64,000 nucleotides of DNA, taken from an uncultured Sutterella sp. GTDB lineage: Bacteria > Pseudomonadota > Gammaproteobacteria > Burkholderiales > Burkholderiaceae_F. The stretch is taken from positions 1 through 64,000 of the forward strand of contig UQNA01000003.1 of the NCBI GenBank assembly GCA_900542195.1. The letters are read 5' to 3'. Made by a program: the position numbers and the translations under genes. Positions within the stretch are counted from its first letter, which is position 1; each line of letters starts with the position of its first letter. The notes beneath the pieces were generated by a model. It saw only the letters and a program-made list of their open reading frames with translations. It did not search any database and had not been told where the DNA came from. Shown here in pieces: positions 24,483-32,385 of this stretch.

Positions 24483-25760
24483 TTACTTAATGCCTTCAAT
24501 CGGGAAGTCCTTGACAGCATTCCAAAGAGCGTCGGCCCCTTGGATGAAGTCTTCAAGTTTCATTTTTTCATGAGGATTATGAGAACCATCTTGGTTTGCC
24601 ACAAAAATCATAGCGGCAGGAATTCCCAAGTTACCGAAGATCACGGAGTCATGACCTGCACCGGAAGGCAGCTTACGTACATTGAGTCCGGCTTCACGGG
24701 CACTCTTATCCAAATGATTCATAAGGTTTTCATGGATAGCAAGCGGTTCGCTGATGATAGTCTTGTCAAATTCAAACTTAACTCCGCGTTTCTTGCCGAT
24801 TTCTTCAGCTTGCTGCAATAAGAGAGCATGGAACTGTTCAAGAGTTTCACGATGAAGAGATCTGATGTCGCAGCAGAAAGTGACTTCTCCCGGAACAATG
24901 GCAATAGCTGAAGTAGCAGAAGTATGGACAACACCGATCGTGAAGACTAAGTCTTTGCCGTCTTTGAGCCAATCATCCCATAAGCAGTCCATCTTGTAAG
25001 CGAGTTCAGCCATTGCCAACACAGCATCGTGACGGAATTGCTTATCAACAGCGCCTGAGTGAGCTGTTTCACCGATGCATTTGATAGTTTTATGACGGAA
25101 GTTGCCGCGAATACCTGTCACAATGCCAACTCTTGTATCGGAAGAATCGAGAGTTGGCCCTTGTTCAATGTGAAGTTCGATGAAAGCTGCCATCTTAGCT
25201 AAATCAATAACAGGAACACCTGTGGTTAAGTCGTCCGGATTAAAACCGCAGGCCTTGATGGTTTCTTTTAATGTTTTGCCGGTGGAGCGGTGCTTGAGAG
25301 CAAGGTCTTGTTCCGTGAGCTGTCCAGTCATACCGAGAGAGCCTACATAGCACTTGCCGAACCAAGAGCTTTCTTCCATTCTCATCATGAGAACTGTGTA
25401 ATCTCTTTCGGGAACGTAGTTGATTTCTCTCATCCAGCGAGCAACAGTCAAAGCAGCGACTACTCCTGCCAGCCCGTCATAGTTGCCGCCTTGTGGTACG
25501 GAATCCACATGTGAGCCGCTGACAAGTGCGGGGAGGTTACGATTTTTACCCGGAATGGTCATCCAAACATTTCCGGCTTTATCGGTAGAAATTTCAAGAT
25601 TAAGTTCGTTTCCGATTTTCTTAAAATATTCGAGAACCTGGGTTTCTACGGGAGAGTAGCCCTGACGGGATACGCCTTGACCATCTTTTGACATCTCGCG
25701 GATGTCGTCGAAGCATTTTTTAGCAAATTCTGATGATTTTTTTTGGAATTCAGAAGGCAT
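24483..25760 (-). CDS. M20-family amidase/carbamoylase-type zinc hydrolase
   Basis: A 425-residue cytoplasmic metallohydrolase of the HyuC/AllC group (N-carbamoyl amino acid hydrolases, allantoate and ureidoglycine-type amidohydrolases). Metal-site segments are SGSHVDSVPQGGNYDGLAG, MRMEESSWFGKCYVGS and ELHIEQGPTLD, with a dimerisation lid containing the CIGETAHSGA and GAGHDSVIFGNLGIPAAMIFV regions. The exact substrate cannot be told. ATG 25760 has AAGGAGA ten bases upstream; two earlier ATG codons have none. It is divergent from a DcuC-type carrier and lies near a second M20 hydrolase. Confidence 0.85.
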   Translation of the reverse strand: MPSEFQKKSSEFAKKCFDDIREMSKDGQGVSRQGYSPVETQVLEYFKKIGNELNLEISTDKAGNVWMTIPGKNRNLPALVSGSHVDSVPQGGNYDGLAGVVAALTVARWMREINYVPERDYTVLMMRMEESSWFGKCYVGSLGMTGQLTEQDLALKHRSTGKTLKETIKACGFNPDDLTTGVPVIDLAKMAAFIELHIEQGPTLDSSDTRVGIVTGIRGNFRHKTIKCIGETAHSGAVDKQFRHDAVLAMAELAYKMDCLWDDWLKDGKDLVFTIGVVHTSATSAIAIVPGEVTFCCDIRSLHRETLEQFHALLLQQAEEIGKKRGVKFEFDKTIISEPLAIHENLMNHLDKSAREAGLNVRKLPSGAGHDSVIFGNLGIPAAMIFVANQDGSHNPHEKMKLEDFIQGADALWNAVKDFPIEGIK

Positions 25761-25850
25761 TTTTAAGATTCTCCTTGGATTAAATCTGTTCATTTTAGAA
25801 GAACGAGACAAATGAAAATTAAATAACTATTCAAAAAAATTGTAAATTAC

Positions 25851-25860
25851 AGGGTTAGTA
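25851..25860 (-). promoter_or_regulatory. TACTAACCCT motif in the hydrolase-dcuC divergent region
   Basis: Read on the minus strand, TACTAACCCT matches the motif found upstream of mccA and other respiratory genes. It lies about 105 bases before the DcuC-type gene. A GTACGGTTTACTAGATATTAC stretch follows. Function is inferred from recurrence only. Confidence 0.3.
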
Positions 25861-25961
25861 CGGTTTACTAGATATTACAAGATGTGAAATAGTAAGGCAT
25901 TCTCCGGAAGAGAATATCTTACGGGGATTACAAAAATTAGCTAGTTTGAAAGGTGTTATTC

Positions 25962-27236
25962 ATGTCATTAACCGCTTGGATAGCAGTAGCCGTGGTTATC
26001 GTCACGGTCTATTGCTTAATTAAACGCTATGAGACCCGCTTGGTTCTCTTCACGGCAGGTTTGTTCCTTTGCTGCATTTCCATGAAGCCGATGATGGCTC
26101 TGGACCAGTTCGCAAAGAGCATGACAACTGCAACTCTTATCATGGCAATCTGCGGATCGATGGGTTTCGCATATGTCGTGACTCACACACAGTGTGATAA
26201 GCATTTAGTTTCTCTGTTAGCAGCTCCTCTGAGGAAGATTGGTATTCTTTTGATTCCAGCCGCTACAGCTGTTACTTTCTTCGTTAACATTGCACTTCCT
26301 TCCGCAGCCGGCTGTGCCGCTGCCGTAGGCGCAACTTTGATCCCTGTGATGATCCGCTCCGGTATCCGTCCGGCCGCTGCAGGCGCAGCTATTCTGATGG
26401 GTACTTATGGTTCCTGCTTGTCCCCAGGTATGAGCCATAATAACTTCGTAGCTAAGATCTCCAACATGGACGTTATGGACGTTATCGGTCTTCATACACC
26501 ATTCACATTGATCATGATGGCTATCGGCCTTGTTGGTATCACAATCGTCTGCTTAGTCTTGCGCGATAACAAGCCAAGTCAAGAAGAACTTGATGCCTAC
26601 TATGCTCAGGCTGGTCAGGCCGGCGAAATCGGTCGCATCAACATCCTCAAGGCTCTTGCTCCGCTCGTTCCATTGTGCATTTTGGTTGCCGGCAACCAAT
26701 GGTTCCCAGCTATCAAGATGGGCGTGGCACAGGCCATGGTCTGCGGTGCTATCTACACATTAGCAGTCAGCTGGACAAATCCGCAACAATTCTCCAAAGA
26801 ATTCTTTAAGGGAATGGGTTCAGGTTACGGTTCTGTGATGGGTATCATCATTGCGGCCGGTGTCTTTGCTGCTGGCTTGAGAGCTGCCGGTTTGGTCGAT
26901 GCATTCGTCGCAGGTCTTAAGGCTTCTAACGAAATTGCCCGTTGGGGCGGTTCTTTAGGACCATTCATCCTCGCTGTTATTACTGGCTCCGGCGACGCTG
27001 CTACATTCGCCTTCAATGAAGCTGTTACACCTCACGCTGCTGATTTCGGTATGCAGGTTCCTAACCTCGGTGCTTTGGCTCTTATCTCCGGTTCTTTGGG
27101 CAGAGCAATGTCCCCGATCGCTGGTGTTGTGATCGTAGTTTCCGGTCTTGCTATGGTTCAGCCAATGCAATTGGTTAAGAGAACATTTATCCCAATGATT
27201 ATTGCCGTGTTCACACTGGCATTGATTATGGTTTAA
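25962..27236 (+). CDS. DcuC-family anaerobic dicarboxylate carrier
   Basis: A 424-residue membrane carrier with about twelve helices. DcuC-type segments include IMAICGSMGFAYVVTHTQCDKHLV, NIALPSAAGCAAAVGATLIPVMI, GTYGSCLSPGMSHNNFVAKI and the C-terminal GALALISGSLGRAMSPIAGVVIV. DcuC proteins mostly export succinate in fermenting or fumarate-respiring cells, but paralogues in this family can carry other acids. ATG 25962 has AAAGGTG six bases upstream. A UUCG terminator follows, then the AbgA-like hydrolase; transport of that enzyme's substrate is possible. Confidence 0.88.
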   Translation: MSLTAWIAVAVVIVTVYCLIKRYETRLVLFTAGLFLCCISMKPMMALDQFAKSMTTATLIMAICGSMGFAYVVTHTQCDKHLVSLLAAPLRKIGILLIPAATAVTFFVNIALPSAAGCAAAVGATLIPVMIRSGIRPAAAGAAILMGTYGSCLSPGMSHNNFVAKISNMDVMDVIGLHTPFTLIMMAIGLVGITIVCLVLRDNKPSQEELDAYYAQAGQAGEIGRINILKALAPLVPLCILVAGNQWFPAIKMGVAQAMVCGAIYTLAVSWTNPQQFSKEFFKGMGSGYGSVMGIIIAAGVFAAGLRAAGLVDAFVAGLKASNEIARWGGSLGPFILAVITGSGDAATFAFNEAVTPHAADFGMQVPNLGALALISGSLGRAMSPIAGVVIVVSGLAMVQPMQLVKRTFIPMIIAVFTLALIMV

Positions 27237-27250
27237 TTCTTTGCTACCGC

Positions 27251-27276
27251 AAAAAAGGTCCTTCGGGACCTTTTTT
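27251..27276 (+). terminator. UUCG terminator after the DcuC-type gene
   Basis: AAAAAAGGTCC-TTCG-GGACCTTTTTT is a textbook intrinsic terminator with a UUCG tetraloop. Confidence 0.92.
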
Positions 27277-27363
27277 ACTGGGAATTTGTAAAAAATTGCT
27301 AGCTTAATTCCCAATAAAACGCTATGATCCAATAATTAATACAAACCCTAAAGAGGAGACACA

Positions 27364-28632
27364 ATGTCAGATTATTCATCCCAGCTGATCGAACAAAGAA
27401 GAACTTTGCACCAATGGCCGGAAGAAGGCTGGACAGAGTTCTGGACTACTGCCTACATTGTCGAGAAGCTGCGCAGTTTTGGATATGAAGTTCTTCTTGG
27501 AACAAAAATTATTAACCCAGAACAAGTTTTCGGCAGAAATGTTGAATTAGTTGAAGAAGGTAAGAAAAACGCTTTGGCCCGTGGAGTTTCCGAAGAACTA
27601 ATCGCCGAAATGGAAGGTTACACAGGTGCTGTAGGTTTGTTGGATACAGGTAAAGAAGGTCCTACAACTGCATTCCGTTTTGATATCGATTGCGTCTGTG
27701 TTCAGGAAACAGCAAATGCTGATCACAAGCCGAATAAGGAAGGTTTCCGCAGCCAGCACAACGGCTTTATGCATGCATGCGGTCACGACACTCACACTTC
27801 TATCGGTCTGACATTGGCAAAATGGATTGCCGATCACAAGGATGAACTTAAAGGAAAATTCAAGATTGTTTTCCAACCAGCAGAAGAAGGTGTTCGCGGT
27901 GCTTCCGCTATCGCCGGCTCCGGTATTCTTGATGATGCCAATTATTTGTTCGGCAGCCACATCTCCTTTATGGCTGACAGCGGTGAAATCGTTGTAGCTC
28001 CTTACGGATTGCTCTGCACATCTAAATTTGACGTTAAATTTACAGGAAAACCGGCTCACGCAGGTAAAGAGCCAAATGCAGGCCGTAATGCTTTAGCTGC
28101 AGCTTGCAATGCTGTTGTTCAAATGATGGGTATTCCACGTCATGGCGGCGGCATGACACGTATTAATGTCGGTACCCTCAGAGCCGGCGAAGGCCGTAAC
28201 GTTATTCCTACACATGCTCATATGGCTTTGGAAGTTCGCGGCGAAACCAGCTCTATTAACGACTACATGACAGAACAAGTTATGAACATCGTTGAAGGCA
28301 TTTCTAAGGGCTTTGACGTGACATATGAAGTATCTCAGATGGGCGCTGCCGTTGACTTCACCAACGACAAGGAATGCAGCGACATTATTGAAAATGTTGC
28401 TAAGACAGTTCCTAGCGTTAATAAGATTATTCCAGACGGCAACTTCGGCGGTTCTGAAGACTATTCTGTTTTAGGCAGAAGAGTACAGGCTAACGGCGGT
28501 AAAGCTGCATTCTTCATCTGCGGCGCTGATAGAGCTGCAGGCCACCATCAAGGAAACTTTGACATCGATGAAAATGCTTTGCAAACAGCATTTGATATGT
28601 ACAGAGGCATTGTTGAAAAAGTAAATAAGTAA
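27364..28632 (+). CDS. M20D-family amidohydrolase, AbgA-like
   Basis: A 422-residue zinc/manganese amidohydrolase. The N terminus (RRTLHQWPEEGWTEFWTTAYIVEKL) matches the AbgA subgroup, which hydrolyses p-aminobenzoyl-glutamate and related N-acyl amino acids. Metal ligands appear in FMHACGHDTHTSIGL and FQPAEEGVRGA, with a lid domain at about 215-330. The enzyme is alone: the AbgB partner subunit of Escherichia coli is not nearby. AAAGAGGAGA precedes the ATG. The upstream DcuC-type carrier ends in a terminator, so the gene has its own promoter; CAAACCCTAAAG lies at 27332-27343. Confidence 0.85.
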   Translation: MSDYSSQLIEQRRTLHQWPEEGWTEFWTTAYIVEKLRSFGYEVLLGTKIINPEQVFGRNVELVEEGKKNALARGVSEELIAEMEGYTGAVGLLDTGKEGPTTAFRFDIDCVCVQETANADHKPNKEGFRSQHNGFMHACGHDTHTSIGLTLAKWIADHKDELKGKFKIVFQPAEEGVRGASAIAGSGILDDANYLFGSHISFMADSGEIVVAPYGLLCTSKFDVKFTGKPAHAGKEPNAGRNALAAACNAVVQMMGIPRHGGGMTRINVGTLRAGEGRNVIPTHAHMALEVRGETSSINDYMTEQVMNIVEGISKGFDVTYEVSQMGAAVDFTNDKECSDIIENVAKTVPSVNKIIPDGNFGGSEDYSVLGRRVQANGGKAAFFICGADRAAGHHQGNFDIDENALQTAFDMYRGIVEKVNK

Positions 28633-28651
28633 GCTGAATAGCTAGCTGAAA

Positions 28652-28691
28652 TAGGCTGTGGAGGCTCGGAAAGTTCGAGTCAAAGCAGCCT
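28652..28691 (+). terminator. Stem-loop after the AbgA-like gene
   Basis: TAGGCTG (28652-28658) pairs with CAGCCTA (28685-28691), enclosing a smaller stem CTCG/CGAG (28665-28668/28676-28679). AAATTTTG follows. It probably ends the AbgA-like transcript. The rest of 28633-28985 is AT-rich and holds no open frame I can support. Confidence 0.5.
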
Positions 28692-28943
28692 AAAATTTTG
28701 CTTAGAAGAAGGTTTCTAGCGAATGTTAGGAAGGAATGGCTTAAGAGAGGTCTAATTTTCAAAGTCAATGCAGAAGACGATCTTTAAGATATATCTCCAA
28801 GGTTTAGGCTTATACCTTTCTTAATGGAAAACTCAATCAAATATAAATTCGCTAACTTCAATAGCAATTTTTCGAGGGGAAGAAAGACTTGTGATTCTCT
28901 CGATGAGAAAGTTTTTCTGCGCTTCAAAAACGGCATAAAAAAA

Positions 28944-28963
28944 GAGGCTGGATTACCAGCCTC
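28944..28963 (-). terminator. Intrinsic terminator of frdC
   Basis: GAGGCTGG-TAAT-CCAGCCTC on the minus strand is followed by seven Ts, 22 bases after the frdC stop. Confidence 0.85.
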
Positions 28964-28985
28964 CTTGTGATATCTATACTACTGA

Positions 28986-29831
28986 TTAGTGAGAGATACC
29001 TTTGAGTCTGTCAGGCCACCAAGATGGGTACGGCTGAGTCTGAGGTGTCTGGAGATAGCCAGGAACAAAGTGTGTCTTACCAAGTTCTGCAGCTTCCTTA
29101 CCTGCATTGTAGTAACCCATGATTGTGAAGCTTCCGAGGGCAATCATGAAGATGATCAAGCCGATTGTAATCTTGCGGAGGAGAACACGTGTAGCGTTGG
29201 AAGGACCGCACCACTTCATGCAGAGACGGTACAAACCGATCATGCCGTGAACTTCAGTAACGATGAGGAACAAGTAAACAACCCACAACCAGGAATTGTA
29301 AACTTCGAGGCCGGAGCCGTATGGTCCGATTTCGCCCGGGTTCATAAGCATTGGGAGCATGTGCGGGAAAACCAAAGCTGTAAGAACAACACCAGTCAAG
29401 AACTGGAACCACCACCAAGTTGTATCACCGTGGCGGAGAAGTTTAACGTGGCCGCGCATAGTGCGGAGGGCTTTGTAGTTGGATGGGAATTTGCGAAGAG
29501 CAGTGATAGCGTGGATAACCACTAATACGAAAATAACTCCAACAAACAAGGAGTGCATCCAGAGGTGATCAACACCGTCGATAAAGTAGCCGCCTGTCAA
29601 GGAAACTAAATTCCAGAAGGTGTCTTTACCAAGAAGGATGGAGCTTGTGAAAGCCATGTGGCAGAAGAGGAACAAACCAAGAATCAAGCCTGTTCCGCTC
29701 TGAAGCACGTCAACCCATGCATAGGCATGAGACTTGTGCTGAGTTTCTGTCAAATCTACACCGTCAATAATTGTTTTGGCGGTTGGAGTGACCTTATATA
29801 AATGGGAGATGTCCTTAAAATCGTCGGCCAT
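28986..29831 (-). CDS. frdC: Dihaem cytochrome b subunit of menaquinol:fumarate reductase
   Basis: A 281-residue membrane protein with five helices of the Wolinella-type FrdC family, which oxidises menaquinol at the membrane for a fumarate reductase (or the related succinate dehydrogenase). Histidine-bearing helices include LGLFLFCHMAFTSSILLG, DHLWMHSLFVGVIFVLVVIHAITALRKF, FLTGVVLTALVFPHMLPMLM and FLIVTEVHGMIGLYRL, which can ligate two haem b groups. In most genomes frdC is followed by frdA and frdB; here a terminator follows 22 bases after the stop and no frdA or frdB lies in the window. AAGGTTTT precedes the ATG. Confidence 0.92.
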   Translation of the reverse strand: MADDFKDISHLYKVTPTAKTIIDGVDLTETQHKSHAYAWVDVLQSGTGLILGLFLFCHMAFTSSILLGKDTFWNLVSLTGGYFIDGVDHLWMHSLFVGVIFVLVVIHAITALRKFPSNYKALRTMRGHVKLLRHGDTTWWWFQFLTGVVLTALVFPHMLPMLMNPGEIGPYGSGLEVYNSWLWVVYLFLIVTEVHGMIGLYRLCMKWCGPSNATRVLLRKITIGLIIFMIALGSFTIMGYYNAGKEAAELGKTHFVPGYLQTPQTQPYPSWWPDRLKGISH

Positions 29832-29908
29832 AGTAAAACCTTAGTTCAATTAATAAAGCAATTTAACTGAAAAGGATCTTGCTCTTTAATCTTCCTTTAA
29901 GGAATAAA

Positions 29909-29945
29909 AAAATATCGAAAGAAAGCGACTTTCAATCGATATTTT
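29909..29945 (-). terminator. Strong hairpin between upp and frdC: upp terminator or frdC attenuator
   Basis: AAAATATCGA and TCGATATTTT (29909-29918/29936-29945) enclose GAAAG/CTTTC (29921-29925/29929-29933) with symmetrical AA bulges. On the minus strand a T-run follows. It lies 54 bases after the upp stop and 78 before frdC. A TAACCCTTA-like motif (ATAAAACCCTTAA, 29963-29975) lies on the upp side, so an frdC promoter there would be read through the hairpin. Confidence 0.75.
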
Positions 29946-29998
29946 GAAAATTAAGTAAAAATTTAAGGGTTTTATCCTATTTATATCTACTTATGCAC

Positions 29999-30649
29999 CT
30001 ATTTGGTGCCAAATATTCTATCTCCGGCATCACCTAAACCTGGAACAATGTAGGCATCTTCATTCAAATGATCGTCAAGCGAGGCGACATAGACTTTGAT
30101 ATCGGGATGTTTTTCTTGGAATGTCTGGACTCCTTCAGGAGCTGCAACCAAGGCTACGAAAACAATATCTTTTGCCTTAACGCCGCGTTTGAGAAGAACA
30201 TCCACTGCTGCAACTGCAGAGTATCCGGTGGCAAGCATCGGATCGACAACCAGGATCTTTCTATTCTTCAAATTGGAAGGGAGCTTAACTAAATATTCAA
30301 CAGGACGATGGTCAGGCCCGCGGTACATCCCGATATGGCCGATACGCGCAGAAGGCATTAAATCCAATAGTCCGTCACTCATGCCAAGTCCGGCTCTGAG
30401 AACCGGAACGATAACGAGTTTTTTACCGGAAAGGTAATTCGTTTTGCATTTGCACAAAGGAGTCTCGATTTCACGAGTTTCTAACGGAAGATCTCGGGTT
30501 ACTTCATAACCTAAAAGGTAAGATATTTCTCGAAGAAGCTGTCTGAAGGTATTAGATGGTGTACCTTTTTGACGCATTGTACTGAGTTTATGTTGGATGA
30601 GTGGATGATCGACTATATAAAGGTTAGGAAATCTCGGATCTGTCTTCAT
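29999..30649 (-). CDS. upp: Uracil phosphoribosyltransferase
   Basis: Salvage enzyme converting uracil and PRPP to UMP. The 216-residue product has the UPRTase PRPP-binding motif LVVDPMLATGYSAVAAVDVL (about 132-151), the uracil site GLGDAGDRIFG near the C terminus and the VPVLRAGLGMSDGLLDLMP segment. Length is typical. GGGAGTT lies seven bases before the ATG. It is a single gene divergent from the LapA-like protein. Confidence 0.93.
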   Translation of the reverse strand: MKTDPRFPNLYIVDHPLIQHKLSTMRQKGTPSNTFRQLLREISYLLGYEVTRDLPLETREIETPLCKCKTNYLSGKKLVIVPVLRAGLGMSDGLLDLMPSARIGHIGMYRGPDHRPVEYLVKLPSNLKNRKILVVDPMLATGYSAVAAVDVLLKRGVKAKDIVFVALVAAPEGVQTFQEKHPDIKVYVASLDDHLNEDAYIVPGLGDAGDRIFGTK

Positions 30650-30760
30650 TTAGAACTCCCATAAAAGTGTCTTAATTATCCTCCCACTGATAGGAAGTTT
30701 CCATGACTTCTCCTAAATTGTTTAAACTTGCAATAATAGATACAAATTAAAGGAAATTAC

Positions 30761-31321
30761 ATGCGCTATCTTGTACTTTTAGTTCTGCTTTTATTAGGAG
30801 CAGGCTTCGTGTTCCTGAATTGGGACGCAGTATGCAGCCCGACTGAAGTCAATATGGTATTTACCAAAGCCCAAGCCCCTCTCGGGATGATGCTTTTAGT
30901 CTGGTTCGGTATCCTGTTTCTCGTTGTTTGCTATGGTCTGGTCAAGCAGCAAGCCACGGCATTAACTACAGCAAATAAGATGGCCAAAGAGTTAGAAGCT
31001 CAGAGAAAGTTGGCAGCTAATGCTGAAGACTCTCGTCTTACTAACGTTAAATCTGAATTTGATGCTAAATGGCAGAAGCTTGTTGACAGTCAAACAGCAA
31101 TCCTGGAAGCCTCTGAAAAGAGAATTATGCAGGAACAAACAAATTTACTTGAATCTTTTAAGGAAGCACTCAAGAATAATGAGCAAAGCAATCAAGATTT
31201 AAGTAAGAACATTACAACGGCTTTGGATACGATGGATGACAAAATCACCAAAGTATTGATCGACGTTAAACAAGTGACAGCGTCTTCTAAGACCGCTTCC
31301 GCACCGCAGACAGAGCAATAA
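30761..31321 (+). CDS. LapA-domain membrane protein with coiled-coil tail
   Basis: A 186-residue protein with two N-terminal transmembrane helices (about 3-22 and 42-64) in the pattern of LapA/DUF1049 proteins (VFLNWDAVCSPTEVNMVFTKAQAPLGMMLLVWFGILFLVVCYGLV). About 110 residues of charged coiled coil follow (AKELEAQRKLAANAEDSR...), ending in a Ser/Ala/Gln-rich tail. LapA-type proteins sit in the inner membrane with a role in lipopolysaccharide control in some bacteria; here the function is unknown. AAAGGAAAT precedes the ATG. Confidence 0.75.
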   Translation: MRYLVLLVLLLLGAGFVFLNWDAVCSPTEVNMVFTKAQAPLGMMLLVWFGILFLVVCYGLVKQQATALTTANKMAKELEAQRKLAANAEDSRLTNVKSEFDAKWQKLVDSQTAILEASEKRIMQEQTNLLESFKEALKNNEQSNQDLSKNITTALDTMDDKITKVLIDVKQVTASSKTASAPQTEQ

Positions 31322-31341
31322 ATTCTGCGTAGCACAAAAAG

Positions 31342-31363
31342 AAGGCCGGTTAAAACCGGCCTT
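31342..31363. terminator. Bidirectional terminator between LapA-like gene and fbp
   Basis: AAGGCCGGTT and AACCGGCCTT form a perfect 10-bp stem with a two-base centre, flanked by A-rich and T-containing runs. It serves the two convergent genes. Confidence 0.8.
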
Positions 31364-31379
31364 TAACGTTTTGGGTTAA

Positions 31380-32372
31380 CTAGAATTTTTTGTGATATTC
31401 CTCAACGCGAGCAACTTCTTCTTTAGCTCCTAAGAACACCGGTACGCGTTGATGAAGTTTTTCCGGTTGAAGATCAAGAATAGCGCCTTTACCGGTGGAA
31501 GCAGCTCCGCCGGCTTGTTCAATTAAGAATGACATTGGATTAGCTTCATACATAAGACGAAGCTTACCGGGCTGCTCGGGCTTTCTGTTGTCCCATGGAT
31601 ACATAAAAATGCCGCCGCGGCAAAGAACACGGTGGACTTCCGCAACCATGGCGGCAACCCAGCGCATATTGTAGTTTTTACCCAAAGGTCCGTCTTTTCC
31701 TGCCAATAAGTCTTTAACGTATTCTTTGACCGGAGCCGCCCAATGACGCATGTTGGACATATTGATTGCAAATTCTTCCGTAGTCGCTGGGATTTGGACG
31801 TTTTCTTTGGTAAGGATATAGTCGCCGGTATTCATGTTTAAAGTGAACATGACGACTCCTTTGCCGAACGAGAATGTCAAGATAGTTTGCGGAGAATACA
31901 TAACGTAGCCCGCAGCAACTTGCTGTCGTCCCGGAATCAGAAAACTTTCGTTCGTGATTTCACCTTCCGGAGCCTTTGTGATTGAGAAGATTGTTCCGAT
32001 AGGAGCATTAATGTCGATATTGCTGGAGCCGTCGAGAGGGTCAAAGGTAATGAGGTATTTGCCTCTCTTGAACTGAGGAGGAGTGACAAGGCAGTCATCC
32101 ATCTCTTCGCTAGCCATACCGGCAACGGAACCGGTCCATTCAACTCCGGAAACAAAGATCTCGTTGGAAATAACATCCAATTTCTTTTGATGCTCTCCTT
32201 GGACGTTGTCAGTACCGGCCATTCCCAAAACGCCGGCCAGCGCACCATGAGTAACTTTATCGTTGATGTCTTTGCTTAACTGAGCAACGGCACTGATTAA
32301 TGCGGATAATTCGCTGTCAATCAAATTGTTTTGAACGGCAGTTGTTAGATATTGAGAAAGAGTAATAGACAC
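31380..32372 (-). CDS. fbp: Fructose-1,6-bisphosphatase class 1
   Basis: Gluconeogenic enzyme of 330 residues that hydrolyses fructose 1,6-bisphosphate to fructose 6-phosphate. The metal-binding core FDPLDGSSNIDINAPIGTIFSI and the AAMVAEVHRVLCRGGIFMYPWD and PMSFLIEQAGGAAS segments are class I signatures. I chose GTG 32372 because GGAGAAG lies five bases upstream and VSITLSQYL is the usual start; a longer frame would run into pepN. It starts 13 bases after the pepN stop, so the two are co-transcribed. Confidence 0.93.
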   Translation of the reverse strand: MSITLSQYLTTAVQNNLIDSELSALISAVAQLSKDINDKVTHGALAGVLGMAGTDNVQGEHQKKLDVISNEIFVSGVEWTGSVAGMASEEMDDCLVTPPQFKRGKYLITFDPLDGSSNIDINAPIGTIFSITKAPEGEITNESFLIPGRQQVAAGYVMYSPQTILTFSFGKGVVMFTLNMNTGDYILTKENVQIPATTEEFAINMSNMRHWAAPVKEYVKDLLAGKDGPLGKNYNMRWVAAMVAEVHRVLCRGGIFMYPWDNRKPEQPGKLRLMYEANPMSFLIEQAGGAASTGKGAILDLQPEKLHQRVPVFLGAKEEVARVEEYHKKF

Positions 32373-32385
32373 AACACTTCTCCGA

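Noticed and set aside
27364..28632. Annotation as peptidase T or carboxypeptidase
   Set aside because: The N-terminal HQWPEEGWTEFWTTAY pattern and the HACGHDTHT metal site fit the AbgA subgroup of M20D better.
28652..28691. tRNA-like element (GTTCGAGTC T-loop look-alike)
   Set aside because: No seven-base acceptor stem, anticodon arm or D-arm can be arranged, and the region is only 40 bases long; a simple stem-loop explains it.
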